Assembly (NCBI RefSeq): GCF_002975275.1
Contig: NZ_PCOQ01000036.1
Location: 1 to 50,885 of the forward strand
Source: Achromobacter sp. MYb9
GTDB taxonomy: Bacteria; Pseudomonadota; Gammaproteobacteria; Burkholderiales; Burkholderiaceae_B
Direction of reading: 5' to 3'
DNA: 50,885 bases
Part shown: positions 8,983 through 18,938 of the stretch, piece after piece
Layout of the letters: each line of letters begins with the position of its first letter
Numbering within the stretch: the first letter of the stretch is position 1
Program-made: the position numbers and the translations under genes
The notes under the pieces: generated by a model
What the model saw: the letters and a program-made list of their open reading frames with translations, nothing else
What the model was told of the DNA's origin: nothing
Database searches by the model: none

Positions 8983-9840
8983 ATGAGCAGCGTGCACCAC
9001 GCCTTCGGCATGCCGTTGGGCGCGTTCATCGGGCTGGCTGCGCTGGCCGGTCTATTCATCGGCAGTTGGTTGACCGTGCTGACCTACCGCTTGCCGTGCA
9101 TGATGGAACGTGAATGGCAGGCCCAATGCCTGGACGCCGTGGGCCGCGCACGTCCGGACGGCAGCGAAGGCTTGTTTCGCCCCGCATCGCATTGCCCCGC
9201 GTGCCACGCGCCCGTGGTCGGCTGGCGCCGGCTGCCGGTGCTGGGGTGGCTGCTGCTGCGCGGACGTTGCGGCGCGTGCCATGCCGCGATCAGTTGGCGC
9301 TATCCCGCCATCGAAATCCTGACCGCCGGGCTGTTCGCCGCCTGCGCGTGGCGCTACGGCGCAACGCCCGTCGCGCTGTTCGCGATGGGCTTGTCCGCCA
9401 TGCTGGTGGCGCTGGCCTGGATCGACTTCGAATCCACCCTGTTGCCCGACGCGCTGACGCAGCCGCTGGTGTGGGCGGGGCTGCTGGTCAACCTGTTCGG
9501 CGCCTTCACGACCTTGCCGCTGGCGGTGGTGGGGGCGGTGGCCGGCTACGTGTTCCTGTGGGTTATCTTCCATGTGTTCCGCCTGCTGACCGGGCGCGAA
9601 GGCATGGGGTATGGCGATTTCAAGTTGCTGGCGGCGCTGGGCGCGTGGTTCGGCGTCGAGTCGCTGCCCATGGTGTTGTTGGCGGCCTCGCTGGTAGGCG
9701 TGCTGATCGGTGGCCTGCTGACGATGTCGGGCCGCGCCGGCCGCGGGCAGCCGCTGCCCTTTGGCCCTTATCTGGCGCTGGCGGGCATCGTGATGCTGCT
9801 GCTGGGCGGCGAGCAGGGGCTATGGCAATTCATGCGCTAG
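8983..9840 (+). CDS. pilD: Type IV prepilin peptidase / N-methyltransferase
   Basis: Inner-membrane bifunctional enzyme that cleaves prepilin or pseudopilin leaders and methylates the new N-terminus. Length is 285 residues. The cytoplasmic loop carries the four zinc-type cysteines C71, C74, C96 and C99. The two catalytic aspartates of the GXGD-type protease are D148 (AWIDFESTLLPD) and D212 (GMGYGDFKLL). Several hydrophobic helices follow. The frame is open far upstream (to 7939), but MSSVHHAFGMPLGAFIGLAALAGLFIGSWL marks the true N-terminus. Adjacent to coaE (19-bp gap) as in many proteobacteria; pilB and pilC are not in the window. Confidence 0.93.
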   Translation: MSSVHHAFGMPLGAFIGLAALAGLFIGSWLTVLTYRLPCMMEREWQAQCLDAVGRARPDGSEGLFRPASHCPACHAPVVGWRRLPVLGWLLLRGRCGACHAAISWRYPAIEILTAGLFAACAWRYGATPVALFAMGLSAMLVALAWIDFESTLLPDALTQPLVWAGLLVNLFGAFTTLPLAVVGAVAGYVFLWVIFHVFRLLTGREGMGYGDFKLLAALGAWFGVESLPMVLLAASLVGVLIGGLLTMSGRAGRGQPLPFGPYLALAGIVMLLLGGEQGLWQFMR

Positions 9841-9859
9841 GCAAGAAAGGAAGGGCATC

Positions 9860-10477
9860 ATGTTCAAGATCGGTCTGACGGGCGGCATCGGTTCGGGAAA
9901 ATCCCGCGTGGCCGACATGCTGGGTGAATGGGGCGCGACGCTGGTCGATACCGACGAGATCGCCCGCGCGCTGACGGCCGCCAACGGTGCGGCCATGCCC
10001 GCTATCGAACGCGAATTCGGACCGCAGGCATTGACGCCGGACGGCGCATTGAACCGCGAATGGATGCGTGAGCGCGCATTCTCGGATCCGCAAGCGCGGC
10101 TGCGGCTGGAAGCCGTGCTGCACCCCGCCATCACGGAAGAAACCCGGCGTCAGGCGGCGGCCGCGACCGGACTGTACCTGGTCTTTGTGGTGCCCCTTCT
10201 GGTGGAGTCGCTGGCGCGTTGGCGCACGCGCGTGGATCGTATCTGCGTGGTGGACTGCGATCCCGAAACGCAGGTGGCGCGCGTGCAGTCGCGTAGCGGG
10301 CTGACGGGGCCCGCCATCAGGCGTATTATGGCGGCACAGGCTGCGCGGGCAAGCCGGCTGGAAGTTGCGGACGACGTCATCGTGAACGACGGCGCGACAT
10401 CACCGGAACAATTGCGCGCGCAGGCGAAGACCCTGCATGACCGCTGGCTGACGCTGGCGACCACAACGGGCCGGTAA
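9860..10477 (+). CDS. coaE: Dephospho-CoA kinase
   Basis: Last step of CoA synthesis: phosphorylates the 3'-hydroxyl of dephospho-CoA. The 205-residue length is standard. P-loop GGIGSGKS at residues 8-15, then VDTDEIARALT, a lid-region HPAI, and LVFVVPLLVES...VVDCDPETQVARVQSRSGLT, all CoaE blocks. The ATG is preceded by AAGAAAGGAAGGG. It is 19 bp after pilD, so likely co-transcribed. Confidence 0.97.
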   Translation: MFKIGLTGGIGSGKSRVADMLGEWGATLVDTDEIARALTAANGAAMPAIEREFGPQALTPDGALNREWMRERAFSDPQARLRLEAVLHPAITEETRRQAAAATGLYLVFVVPLLVESLARWRTRVDRICVVDCDPETQVARVQSRSGLTGPAIRRIMAAQAARASRLEVADDVIVNDGATSPEQLRAQAKTLHDRWLTLATTTGR

Positions 10478-10549
10478 GCGAATCGCTTGGCCGGCACCCC
10501 TGAATCCCTCGGCTTGCCGGCCGACCACTGATAGGGCCTGTAAAAAAGC

Positions 10550-11302
10550 GTGATTGTTTACGAATACCCCTTCAATGAGCGCATCCGCGCCTACCTGCGA
10601 TTGGAATACCTGTTCGACAGGTTGTTCTTCTTTGCCCGCGAGGGGGATTCACGCCAGCATCAGGTTGCCGTCACTTCCCTTTTCGATCTGCTCGACGCGT
10701 GCGAACGCACCGACGTGAAAGGCGCGGTGCTGCAAGACCTGGAACGCCAGCGCATGGCGCTGGTGGGTCTGCGCGATCACCCCGGCGTGGCGCAAGACGC
10801 GCTGGAAGCGATGCTGCGCGAACTGGAAAAAGTGGCCAGCGCGCTGGCCGCGCCAGGCAAGACTGGCCAATCGCTGCGCGAAAACGAGTGGCTGACCAGC
10901 TTGCGCGGCCGGCTGTCCGTGCCGGGCAGCGCCACGCAAGTGGACATGCCTTCCTATTTTGCTTGGCAGAACAAGACCGAAGCCGCGCGCTGCGCGGACC
11001 TGCAGGCGTGGGTGTCGCCCTTCCTGCCTTTGTATGACGGTCTGACGCTGGCGCTGCGGCTGCTGCGCGAGTCTGGCCGCAAGACCGATATCGTGGCCGA
11101 GCAGGGCGCATACCAGCAGATGCTGGGCGGCAAGCAATTTCAGTTGCTGCGTGTCTGGCTGGATCCGACCCAAGGCGTGTTTCCCGAGATCAGTGCCAAT
11201 AAGTACATGATCTGGATACGTTTTTCCACGCAAGACGGCGAATTCAAGCCCCAGCAAGTTGCCCGCGACGTCGCCTTCCAAATGACGCTTTGCAGCTCGT
11301 AA
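10550..11302 (+). CDS. zapD: Cell division protein ZapD (YacF)
   Basis: A 250-residue FtsZ-ring stabiliser that bundles FtsZ polymers by binding the FtsZ C-terminus. Diagnostic sequence: YEYPFNERIRAYLRLEYLFDRL at residues 4-25, then SYFAWQNKTEAARCADLQAW and the C-terminal GVFPEISANKYMIWIRFSTQ. The start is GTG at 10550, required to include the conserved N-terminus. The order coaE-zapD is classical, but the small zinc-finger gene yacG that often follows was not found; the efflux operon begins instead. Confidence 0.95.
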   Translation: MIVYEYPFNERIRAYLRLEYLFDRLFFFAREGDSRQHQVAVTSLFDLLDACERTDVKGAVLQDLERQRMALVGLRDHPGVAQDALEAMLRELEKVASALAAPGKTGQSLRENEWLTSLRGRLSVPGSATQVDMPSYFAWQNKTEAARCADLQAWVSPFLPLYDGLTLALRLLRESGRKTDIVAEQGAYQQMLGGKQFQLLRVWLDPTQGVFPEISANKYMIWIRFSTQDGEFKPQQVARDVAFQMTLCSS

Positions 11303-11439
11303 CCCGCCGTTGTCGCGGGGATACGCGTTTTTGAGAGCAATTCCTGTTGCGGCCAGTTTCAACTGGGGCGCGCAATGATAGAAAAGGCGACCGACTAGTA
11401 GACAATACGGCTTTCTCCGTCAGTGCCGGAACCGTTTCC

Positions 11440-12717
11440 ATGTCCGATAGTCGTCCTGTTTCTCCCCCTTCTCGCTGGACCCGCCGCCGCATCGCCGGAT
11501 TGGCGGTGTTGGTGCTTGTCGTGGCGGGCGTTGCCTGGCTGGCGCTGCGGCCGTCGGCCAAGACCGGCGCGGCTGGCGGCCCGGGTGGACGGGCGGGCGG
11601 GGCGCGGCCTCCGATGGCCGCGATGGCGAATCTGGCCGTGCCGGTGCGCATCGCCACCGCCGTCACGCAGGACATCGATATCTACCTGAAGTCCCTGGGC
11701 ACCGTTACTGCGTACAACACGGTTACCGTGCGCAGCCGCGTCAGCGGCGAACTGGTGGACGTGGCATTCCAGGAAGGCCAGCGCGTAAAAGCGGGCGATC
11801 TGCTGGCCCAGGTGGACCCCCGCGCCTTCCAGGTGGCCCTGGACCAGGCGCGCGGCACCCAGATGCAGAACCTGGCCCAGCTGGAGAATGCGCGGCGCGA
11901 CCTGCAGCGCTATCAGGCCCTGTTCAAGCAGGATTCCATCGCCAAGCAGCAGGTCGACACCCAGGCCGCGCTGGTGCGCCAGTACGAGGGCACGGTCAAG
12001 AGCGACCAGGCCAACGTGGACAACGCCAAACTGCAATTGGACTACGCGCGCATCACGGCGCCCATCAGCGGCCGGTTGGGGTTGCGCCAGGTGGACCGTG
12101 GCAACCTGGTGTCCAGCGCCGACACCAATGGGCTGGTGGTGATCACGCAGACCCAGCCGATTTCGGTGGTGTTCACGTTGCCCGAAACCCAGCTGCCCGA
12201 AGTGCGCGGCGAAATCGCCGCCGGCAAGACGTTGGCGGTTGACGCCTATGACCGCGCCGATACCCGCCGCATCGCCACGGGCGTGCTGGAGACGCTGGAT
12301 AACCAGATTGACGTCACCACTGGCACCCTGAAGCTCAAAGCCAAGTTCGACAATGCGGACGATGCGCTGTTTCCGAACCAGTTCGTCAATGTGCGGCTGC
12401 ATGTGCTGACGCGCAAAGACGTGACCGCCATCCCCACCGCGGCCATCCAGCAGGGGTCGGCCGGCGCGTTCGTATTCCTGGTGCAGCCCGACAATACCGT
12501 CGCGGTCCGCCAGGTGAAGCTGGGCGCCATCAACAGCGGCATGGTGGCCGTGAATGAAGGCCTGCAGCCGGGCGATCGCGTCGTCACCGAGGGCACCGAT
12601 CGTTTGCGCGCTGGCGCTAAGGTGGAAGTGGTGGGCGGCGCCGCGGTGATACCCGCTACCCGCGACAAGACGCTTGGGGCAGGTGCGCCTGCCGGCACCA
12701 CGCCTGCGTCGAAGTAA
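11440..12717 (+). CDS. mdtA: RND efflux periplasmic adaptor subunit (MdtA-like)
   Basis: Membrane-fusion protein linking the inner-membrane RND pumps to the outer-membrane channel. It has 425 residues from ATG 11440. A single N-terminal membrane anchor (IAGLAVLVLVVAGVAWLAL) is followed by a Gly-rich linker, the lipoyl/barrel-sandwich region (VRSRVSGELVDVAFQEGQRVKAGDLLAQVDP), an alpha-hairpin, and the returning half ITAPISGRLGLRQVDRGNLVS. The C-terminal membrane-proximal domain includes GDRVVTEGTDRLRAGAKVEV. An upstream in-frame extension to 11347 is rejected because it lacks adaptor sequence. First gene of a four-gene operon. Confidence 0.93.
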   Translation: MSDSRPVSPPSRWTRRRIAGLAVLVLVVAGVAWLALRPSAKTGAAGGPGGRAGGARPPMAAMANLAVPVRIATAVTQDIDIYLKSLGTVTAYNTVTVRSRVSGELVDVAFQEGQRVKAGDLLAQVDPRAFQVALDQARGTQMQNLAQLENARRDLQRYQALFKQDSIAKQQVDTQAALVRQYEGTVKSDQANVDNAKLQLDYARITAPISGRLGLRQVDRGNLVSSADTNGLVVITQTQPISVVFTLPETQLPEVRGEIAAGKTLAVDAYDRADTRRIATGVLETLDNQIDVTTGTLKLKAKFDNADDALFPNQFVNVRLHVLTRKDVTAIPTAAIQQGSAGAFVFLVQPDNTVAVRQVKLGAINSGMVAVNEGLQPGDRVVTEGTDRLRAGAKVEVVGGAAVIPATRDKTLGAGAPAGTTPASK

Positions 12718-12729
12718 GCCGAGGTCATC

Positions 12730-15700
12730 GTGAGCCTGTCGCGTCCCTTCATTCTGCGCCCCGTCGCCACCACGCTGGCGATGGTGGCGATCTTGATCGC
12801 CGGGTTCATCGCTTACCGGATGCTGCCCGTGTCGGCGCTGCCCGAGGTGGACTACCCGACGATCCAGGTGGTGACGCTGTACCCCGGGGCCAGTCCGGAC
12901 GTCATGACCTCGCTGGTCACGTCGCCGCTGGAACGGCAGTTCGGTCAGATGCCGGGCTTGAACCAGATGTCGTCCACCAGTTCGGGCGGCGCGTCGGTCA
13001 TCACGATGCAGTTCAACCTGACGCTGCCGCTGGACGTGGCCGAACAGCAGGTGCAGGCGGCCATTAACGCCGCGTCGAACCTGCTGCCCAGCGATCTGCC
13101 GGTGCCGCCAACCTACAACAAGGTGAATCCGGCCGACGCGGCCGTGCTGACGCTGGCCATCACGTCACCCACCATGCCGCTGCCGCAGGTGCGCGACCTG
13201 GTGGATACGCGGGTGGCGCAGAAGTTGTCGCAGATTCCGGGCGTGGGCCTGGTCAGCGTCGCGGGCGGCCAGCGGCCGGCGGTGCGCGTGCAGGTCAATC
13301 CGCAGGCGCTGGCGGCCAACGGCCTGGCCTTGTCCGACTTGCGCACCGCGATCGTGGGCGCCAACGTCAACCAGCCCAAAGGCAACCTGGACGGGCCGTT
13401 GCGTTCCACCACGATCAACGCCAATGACCAGTTGAAGTCGCCCACCGACTACAACGACCTGATCATCGCCTACAAGAACAACGCGCCGCTGCGCCTGTCC
13501 GATGTGGCGCGCGCGGTCGAAGGCGCCGAAGACACGCGCCAGGCCGCCTGGGCTGGCGACAAGCCCGCCATCCTGCTGAACATCCAGCGCCAGCCGGGCG
13601 CCAACGTGATCGACGTGGTCAATCGCATCCAGACGCTGCTGCCGCAGCTGCGGGCGGCCCTGCCCGCCACGCTGGACGTCAGCGTGGTGTCGGACCGCAC
13701 GCAGACCATCCGCGATTCGGTGGAAGACGTGAAGTTCGAAATGCTGCTGGCGGTGGGGCTGGTGGTCATGGTGACGTTCGTCTTCCTGCGCAGCCTGACG
13801 GCCACGCTGATTCCCAGCGTCGTGGTGCCGCTGTCCCTGGTGGGCACCTTTGGCATCATGTATCTGGCCGGGTTCTCCATCAACAACCTGACGTTGATGG
13901 CGCTGACGATCGCCACCGGTTTCGTGGTGGACGACGCCATCGTCATGATCGAGAACATCGCGCGCCATATCGAAGAGGGCGAGACGCCCTTGCAGGCGGC
14001 GCTGAAGGGCGCCTCGCAGATCGGGTTCACGCTGATCTCGCTGACGTTTTCGTTGATTGCGGTGCTGATCCCGCTGCTCTTCATGACGGAAGTCGTGGGG
14101 CGGCTGTTCCGCGAATTCGCGATCACGCTGGCCGTGTCCATCCTGATTTCACTGGTCGTGTCGCTGACGCTGACGCCGATGATGTGCGCGCGTTTGCTGC
14201 GCGCCGAATCGCAGCAGAAGCACGGCCGTTTCCACACGGCCACCGGCAATTTCATCGACCGCGTCATCGCCGGCTACGACCGCATGCTGCAGGTGGTGCT
14301 GCGGCATCAACCGCTGACGCTGCTGGTGGCGTTGGGCACGTTCGCGCTGACGGTGGTGCTGTACATGGTCGTGCCCAAGGGCTTTTTCCCGCAGCAGGAC
14401 ACCGGCCTGATCCAGGCCATCACCCAGGCGCCGCAATCCATCTCGTTCCCGGCGATGGCCCAACGCCAGCAGGCGGCGGCACAGCTGGTGCTGGAAGATC
14501 CCGACGTGCAGGCCGTGTCCTCGTTCATCGGGGTAGACGGCAGCAACGCCACGCTAAGCGCCGGGCGCATGCAGATCGCGCTGAAGCCGCAGGCCGAACG
14601 CAGCGGCGACCTGCGCACGGTGATGGCTCGTCTGCAGGATTCCCTGGCCAGGCAGGACGGGCTGACCGTCTACATGCAGCCCGTGCAGGACCTGACCATC
14701 GAAGACCGTGTCAGCCGCACGCAATACCAGATGACGATGTCCAACCCCGACCTGAAGGTGCTGAGCGAATGGACGCCCAAGCTGGTGGACCGCCTGCGCC
14801 AGATACCGGGGCTGAAGGACGTGACGGACGACCTGCAGGACGACGGTTTGCAGACCTGGGTCGAGATCGACCGGGACGCGGCATCGCGGCTGGGCATCAC
14901 CGCCGCCGTCATCGACGAGGCGCTGTATGACGCGTTCGGCCAGCGCCTGATCTCCACGATCTTCACGCAGTCGAACCAGTACCGCGTGGTGCTGGAAGTG
15001 CAGCCACAGTTCCAGATGAACCCGTCCGCGCTGGGCCAGATCCACGTGCCCACCTCGACGGGCGCGCAAGTGCCGCTGTCGTCGGTGGCGCACATTTCCG
15101 AAGGCCGGACCGTGCTGGCCGTGAACCGGCTGGACCAGTTTCCGATGGTGACGGTGTCGTTCAACCTGGCGCCGGGCGCGTCGCTGTCCAACGCGGTCGA
15201 AGCCATTACCGCGGCCGAGGCCGAGATCGGCATGCCGGCCGGCGTGGAGACGCGCTTCCAGGGCGCGGCGCTGGCGTTCCAGAATTCGCTGACCAGCACG
15301 CTATGGCTGATCCTGGCCGCGGTGGTCACCATGTACATCGTGCTGGGGGTGCTATATGAAAGCTACATCCATCCCATCACGATCCTGTCCACATTGCCGT
15401 CCGCCGGCGTGGGGGCGTTGCTGGCGCTGCTGATCAGCGGGACCGAGCTGGACATGATCGGCATCATCGGGATCATCCTGCTGATCGGCATCGTGAAGAA
15501 GAACGCCATCATGATGATCGACTTTGCGCTGGACGCCGAACGCAAGCGGGGCTTGACGCCGCGCGCGGCCATCCACGAGGCCGCGCTGCTGCGCTTTCGT
15601 CCCATCCTGATGACGACGTTGGCGGCCCTTTTCGGCGCCTTGCCGCTGATGCTGTCGACCGGCACGGGCGCTGAACTGCGCCAACCGCTGGGGCTGGTGA

Positions 15701-15828
15701 TGGTGGGCGGCCTGCTGCTTAGCCAGGTGCTGACGCTGTTCACGACCCCGGTCATCTACCTGATGTTCGACCGCATGTCGCGCCGCTGGCGCGGCGTGCG
15801 CGAGCCGGCGGCCGGGGACGCGTCATGA
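12730..15828 (+). CDS. mdtB: RND multidrug efflux transporter subunit MdtB
   Basis: A 1,032-residue inner-membrane proton-driven pump of the HAE1 family. The start is GTG at 12730 (MSLSRPFILRPVATTLAMVAILIAG). TM4 carries the proton-relay Asp pair in ATGFVVDDAIVMIENIARHIE; TM10 has the relay lysines in GIVKKNAIMMIDFALDAERKRG. FFPQQDTGLIQ begins the second porter half. In E. coli MdtB and MdtC form a B2C heterotrimer that exports bile salts and novobiocin; the pairing with a second, distinct RND gene here supports the same design. Stop overlaps the mdtC start (ATGA). Confidence 0.94.
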   Translation: MSLSRPFILRPVATTLAMVAILIAGFIAYRMLPVSALPEVDYPTIQVVTLYPGASPDVMTSLVTSPLERQFGQMPGLNQMSSTSSGGASVITMQFNLTLPLDVAEQQVQAAINAASNLLPSDLPVPPTYNKVNPADAAVLTLAITSPTMPLPQVRDLVDTRVAQKLSQIPGVGLVSVAGGQRPAVRVQVNPQALAANGLALSDLRTAIVGANVNQPKGNLDGPLRSTTINANDQLKSPTDYNDLIIAYKNNAPLRLSDVARAVEGAEDTRQAAWAGDKPAILLNIQRQPGANVIDVVNRIQTLLPQLRAALPATLDVSVVSDRTQTIRDSVEDVKFEMLLAVGLVVMVTFVFLRSLTATLIPSVVVPLSLVGTFGIMYLAGFSINNLTLMALTIATGFVVDDAIVMIENIARHIEEGETPLQAALKGASQIGFTLISLTFSLIAVLIPLLFMTEVVGRLFREFAITLAVSILISLVVSLTLTPMMCARLLRAESQQKHGRFHTATGNFIDRVIAGYDRMLQVVLRHQPLTLLVALGTFALTVVLYMVVPKGFFPQQDTGLIQAITQAPQSISFPAMAQRQQAAAQLVLEDPDVQAVSSFIGVDGSNATLSAGRMQIALKPQAERSGDLRTVMARLQDSLARQDGLTVYMQPVQDLTIEDRVSRTQYQMTMSNPDLKVLSEWTPKLVDRLRQIPGLKDVTDDLQDDGLQTWVEIDRDAASRLGITAAVIDEALYDAFGQRLISTIFTQSNQYRVVLEVQPQFQMNPSALGQIHVPTSTGAQVPLSSVAHISEGRTVLAVNRLDQFPMVTVSFNLAPGASLSNAVEAITAAEAEIGMPAGVETRFQGAALAFQNSLTSTLWLILAAVVTMYIVLGVLYESYIHPITILSTLPSAGVGALLALLISGTELDMIGIIGIILLIGIVKKNAIMMIDFALDAERKRGLTPRAAIHEAALLRFRPILMTTLAALFGALPLMLSTGTGAELRQPLGLVMVGGLLLSQVLTLFTTPVIYLMFDRMSRRWRGVREPAAGDAS

Positions 15829-18800
15829 TCCTGTCGGCACCCTTCATCGTCCGGCCGGTGGCGACCACGCTGCTGAGCCTGGCGATTGTGCTGGCGGGCC
15901 TGCTGTCGTTCTTCCTGCTGCCGGTGGCGCCCCTGCCGCAGGTGGATATCCCGACGATTTCGGTATCGGCCAGCCTGCCGGGCGCCAGCCCCGAGACCAT
16001 GGCCTCCAGCGTGGCGACGCCGCTGGAGCGTTCGCTGGGCAGCATCGCCGGCGTGACCGAGATGACGTCCAGCAGTTCGCAGGGGTCTACCCGCGTTACC
16101 TTGCAGTTCGACCTGTCGCGCGACATCAACGGCGCCGCCCGCGACGTGCAGGCGGCGATCAACGCGGCGCGTTCGCTGTTGCCCAGCGGCCTGCGCAGCA
16201 ATCCCACGTATCACAAGTCCAACCCGTCCGACGCGCCCATCATGACGCTGGCGCTGACCTCCGACACCCTCAGCCAGGGCCAGCTGTACGACATCGCTTC
16301 GACCATCGTGGCGCAGAAGCTGGCCCAGGTGGACGGGGTGGGCGAAGTGACCGTGGGCGGCAGTTCCCTGCCGGCGGTGCGCGTCACGGTGCTGCCGGGC
16401 GCGCTGGCCAACCGGGGCGTGTCGCTGGACCAGTTGCGCGCCACGCTGGCCAACGCCAACGCCAACCGCCCCAAGGGCGTGCTGGAGAACGACAGCTACC
16501 ACTGGCAGATCATGGTCAGCGACCAGCTCAGCCGCGCCGAGCAATACCGGCCGTTGATCGTGGCGTGGAAAGACGGCGCGCCGGTGCGCGTGTCGGACGT
16601 GGCCCGCGTCGAGGATTCCGTCGAAGACCTGTACCAGACCGGGTTCTTCAACGAACGCAACGCCATCTTGATGATCGTGCGCCGGCAGGCCGACGCCAAC
16701 ATCATCGAGGCCGTGGACGCCGTGCGCGCCCAGCTGCCGGTGCTGCAGGCGCTGATGCCGGCCGACGTGAACATGACGGTGGCGCAAGACCGCACGCCCA
16801 GCATCCGGGCGTCGCTGCACGAGGCCGAGCTGACCCTGATCATTGCCGTGGGCCTGGTGGTGCTGGTGGTGTTGCTGTTCCTGCGGCGCTGGCGCGCGGC
16901 CATCATTCCCAGCGTGGCCGTGCCCGTGTCGCTGATCGGCACCTTCTGCATCATGTACCTGTGCGGCTTCACGTTGAACACGATTTCGCTGATGGCGCTG
17001 ATCGTGGCCACGGGGTTCGTGGTGGACGACGCCATCGTCGTGCTGGAGAACATCATGCGACACGTCGAGAACGGCATGTCGCCGATGCGGGCCGCCTTGC
17101 GTGGCTCGCGTGAAGTCGGCTTCACGGTGTTATCGATGAGCCTGTCGCTGGTGGCCGTCTTCATCCCCATCCTGCTGATGGGCGGCGTGGTCGGGCGGCT
17201 GTTCCGCGAATTCGCCGTGACCTTGTCGGCCGCCATCCTGGTGTCGCTGATCGTGTCGCTGACCTTGACGCCGATGATGTGCGCGCGCTTGCTGCGCCAT
17301 GAACCGCCCGAGCAAAAACCGCCCGGACGGCTGGCGCGCTGGTCGGAGCGCGGCTTCGATTCCATGCTGGAGGGCTACCGCCGCAGCCTGCGCTGGGCGC
17401 TGGCGCATGGCCGGCTGATGATGCTGGTCCTGGCGGTGGCTGTCGGGCTGAACATCTACCTGTACACCGCAGTGCCCAAGGGTTTTTTCCCGCAGCAGGA
17501 TACGGGGCAGCTGCTGGGGTTCTTCCGCGTGGACCAGGGCACGTCGTTCCAGGCGACGCTGCCCAAGCTGGAAGCACTGCGCAAAGTGGTGTTGGCGGAC
17601 CCGGCGGTGCAGAGCATGACCGGCTACGCGGGCGGCCGCGGCGGCAGCAATAGCAGCTTCATGCAGATCCAGTTAAAGCCGCTGGGCGAACGCGACGCGT
17701 CGGCCGACGTGGTCATCAACCGGCTGCGCGGCAAGCTGCTGAACATGCCGGGCGCGCGCATGTTCCTGGTGTCGCAGCAGGACATCCGGATTGGCGGGCG
17801 GCAAAGCCAGGGCTCCTACGACTACACGCTGATGTCGGGCGACCTGCAATTGCTGCGTACCTGGATGCCCAAGGTGCAGCAGGCGATGGCGAAGATTCCC
17901 GAAATCACGGACGTGGACACCGATGTCGAAGACAAAGGCCGCCAGATCAACCTGGTGATCGACCGCGAGGCCGCCACGCGGCTGGGGGTCAGCATGTCCA
18001 CCATCTCGACGGTGCTGAACAATTCGTTCAGCCAGCGCCAGGTGTCCGTGATGTACGGCCCGCTGAACCAGTACCACGTGGTGCTGGGCCTTGCGCCGAA
18101 GTTTGCCGAAGACATCGAATCGCTCAAGCAGGTCGAGGTCATCACGTCGACCGGCGCGCGCGTGCCCTTGCTGGCCTTCGCGCGGCTGGAGAACGCCAAC
18201 GCGCCACTCAGCGTGCAGCATCAGGGCTTGTTCGTGGCGGACACCGTGTCGTTCAGCCTGGCGCCCGGCGTGTCGCTGGGGCAGGCCACCGCGGCCATCG
18301 ATGCGGCGGTGGCCCGCATCGGTTTGCCGTCCGATCAGATCCAGGCGGGCTTCCAGGGCACCGCGGCCGCCTTGCAGCAGACGCTGGCGCAGCAACCGTG
18401 GCTGATCCTGGCGGCGCTGGTCACGATGTATATCGTGCTGGGCATCCTGTATGAAAGCTTCGTGCATCCGCTGACGATCCTGTCGACGTTGCCGTCGGCC
18501 GGCCTGGGCGCGCTGCTGGCGTTGCTGCTGCTGCGTTACGACTTCACGTTGATCGCGCTGATTGGCGTGTTCCTCTTGATCGGCATCGTGAAGAAGAACG
18601 CCATCATGATGGTGGACTTTGCGCTGGATGCCGAACGCAACCAGGGCATGGCCCCGCGCGAGGCGATCTTCCAGGCGTGCCTGACGCGGTTCCGGCCGAT
18701 CATGATGACGACGATGGCCGCCATCTTCGGCGCGCTGCCGCTGGTCGTGGCCACCGGCGCTGGCGTCGAGATGCGCCAGCCGCTGGGCATTACCATCGTG

Positions 18801-18938
18801 GGCGGCCTGGTGCTAAGCCAGATCCTCACGCTGTACACCACCCCCGTGGTCTATCTTTATCTGGACCGCTTCCGTCTGTGGGCCGCGCGCGGGCGCGGTC
18901 CCCGGAATGAAGCTCCTGCATCCATAGAACAAACATGA
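15825..18938 (+). CDS. mdtC: RND multidrug efflux transporter subunit MdtC
   Basis: A 1,037-residue RND pump, paralogous to the upstream MdtB. N-terminus MILSAPFIVRPVATTLLSLAIVLAG; TM4 relay ATGFVVDDAIVVLENIMRHVE; FFPQQDTGQLLGF; TM10 GIVKKNAIMMVDFALDAERNQG. It starts at ATG 15825, overlapping the mdtB stop by 4 bp, and its own stop overlaps the next gene in the same way, so the operon is tightly coupled. Both subunits keep the proton-relay residues. Confidence 0.94.
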   Translation: MILSAPFIVRPVATTLLSLAIVLAGLLSFFLLPVAPLPQVDIPTISVSASLPGASPETMASSVATPLERSLGSIAGVTEMTSSSSQGSTRVTLQFDLSRDINGAARDVQAAINAARSLLPSGLRSNPTYHKSNPSDAPIMTLALTSDTLSQGQLYDIASTIVAQKLAQVDGVGEVTVGGSSLPAVRVTVLPGALANRGVSLDQLRATLANANANRPKGVLENDSYHWQIMVSDQLSRAEQYRPLIVAWKDGAPVRVSDVARVEDSVEDLYQTGFFNERNAILMIVRRQADANIIEAVDAVRAQLPVLQALMPADVNMTVAQDRTPSIRASLHEAELTLIIAVGLVVLVVLLFLRRWRAAIIPSVAVPVSLIGTFCIMYLCGFTLNTISLMALIVATGFVVDDAIVVLENIMRHVENGMSPMRAALRGSREVGFTVLSMSLSLVAVFIPILLMGGVVGRLFREFAVTLSAAILVSLIVSLTLTPMMCARLLRHEPPEQKPPGRLARWSERGFDSMLEGYRRSLRWALAHGRLMMLVLAVAVGLNIYLYTAVPKGFFPQQDTGQLLGFFRVDQGTSFQATLPKLEALRKVVLADPAVQSMTGYAGGRGGSNSSFMQIQLKPLGERDASADVVINRLRGKLLNMPGARMFLVSQQDIRIGGRQSQGSYDYTLMSGDLQLLRTWMPKVQQAMAKIPEITDVDTDVEDKGRQINLVIDREAATRLGVSMSTISTVLNNSFSQRQVSVMYGPLNQYHVVLGLAPKFAEDIESLKQVEVITSTGARVPLLAFARLENANAPLSVQHQGLFVADTVSFSLAPGVSLGQATAAIDAAVARIGLPSDQIQAGFQGTAAALQQTLAQQPWLILAALVTMYIVLGILYESFVHPLTILSTLPSAGLGALLALLLLRYDFTLIALIGVFLLIGIVKKNAIMMVDFALDAERNQGMAPREAIFQACLTRFRPIMMTTMAAIFGALPLVVATGAGVEMRQPLGITIVGGLVLSQILTLYTTPVVYLYLDRFRLWAARGRGPRNEAPASIEQT

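Noticed and set aside
11303..11439. A yacG gene after zapD
   Set aside because: No short frame with the expected CXXC zinc-finger motif was found in this gap.
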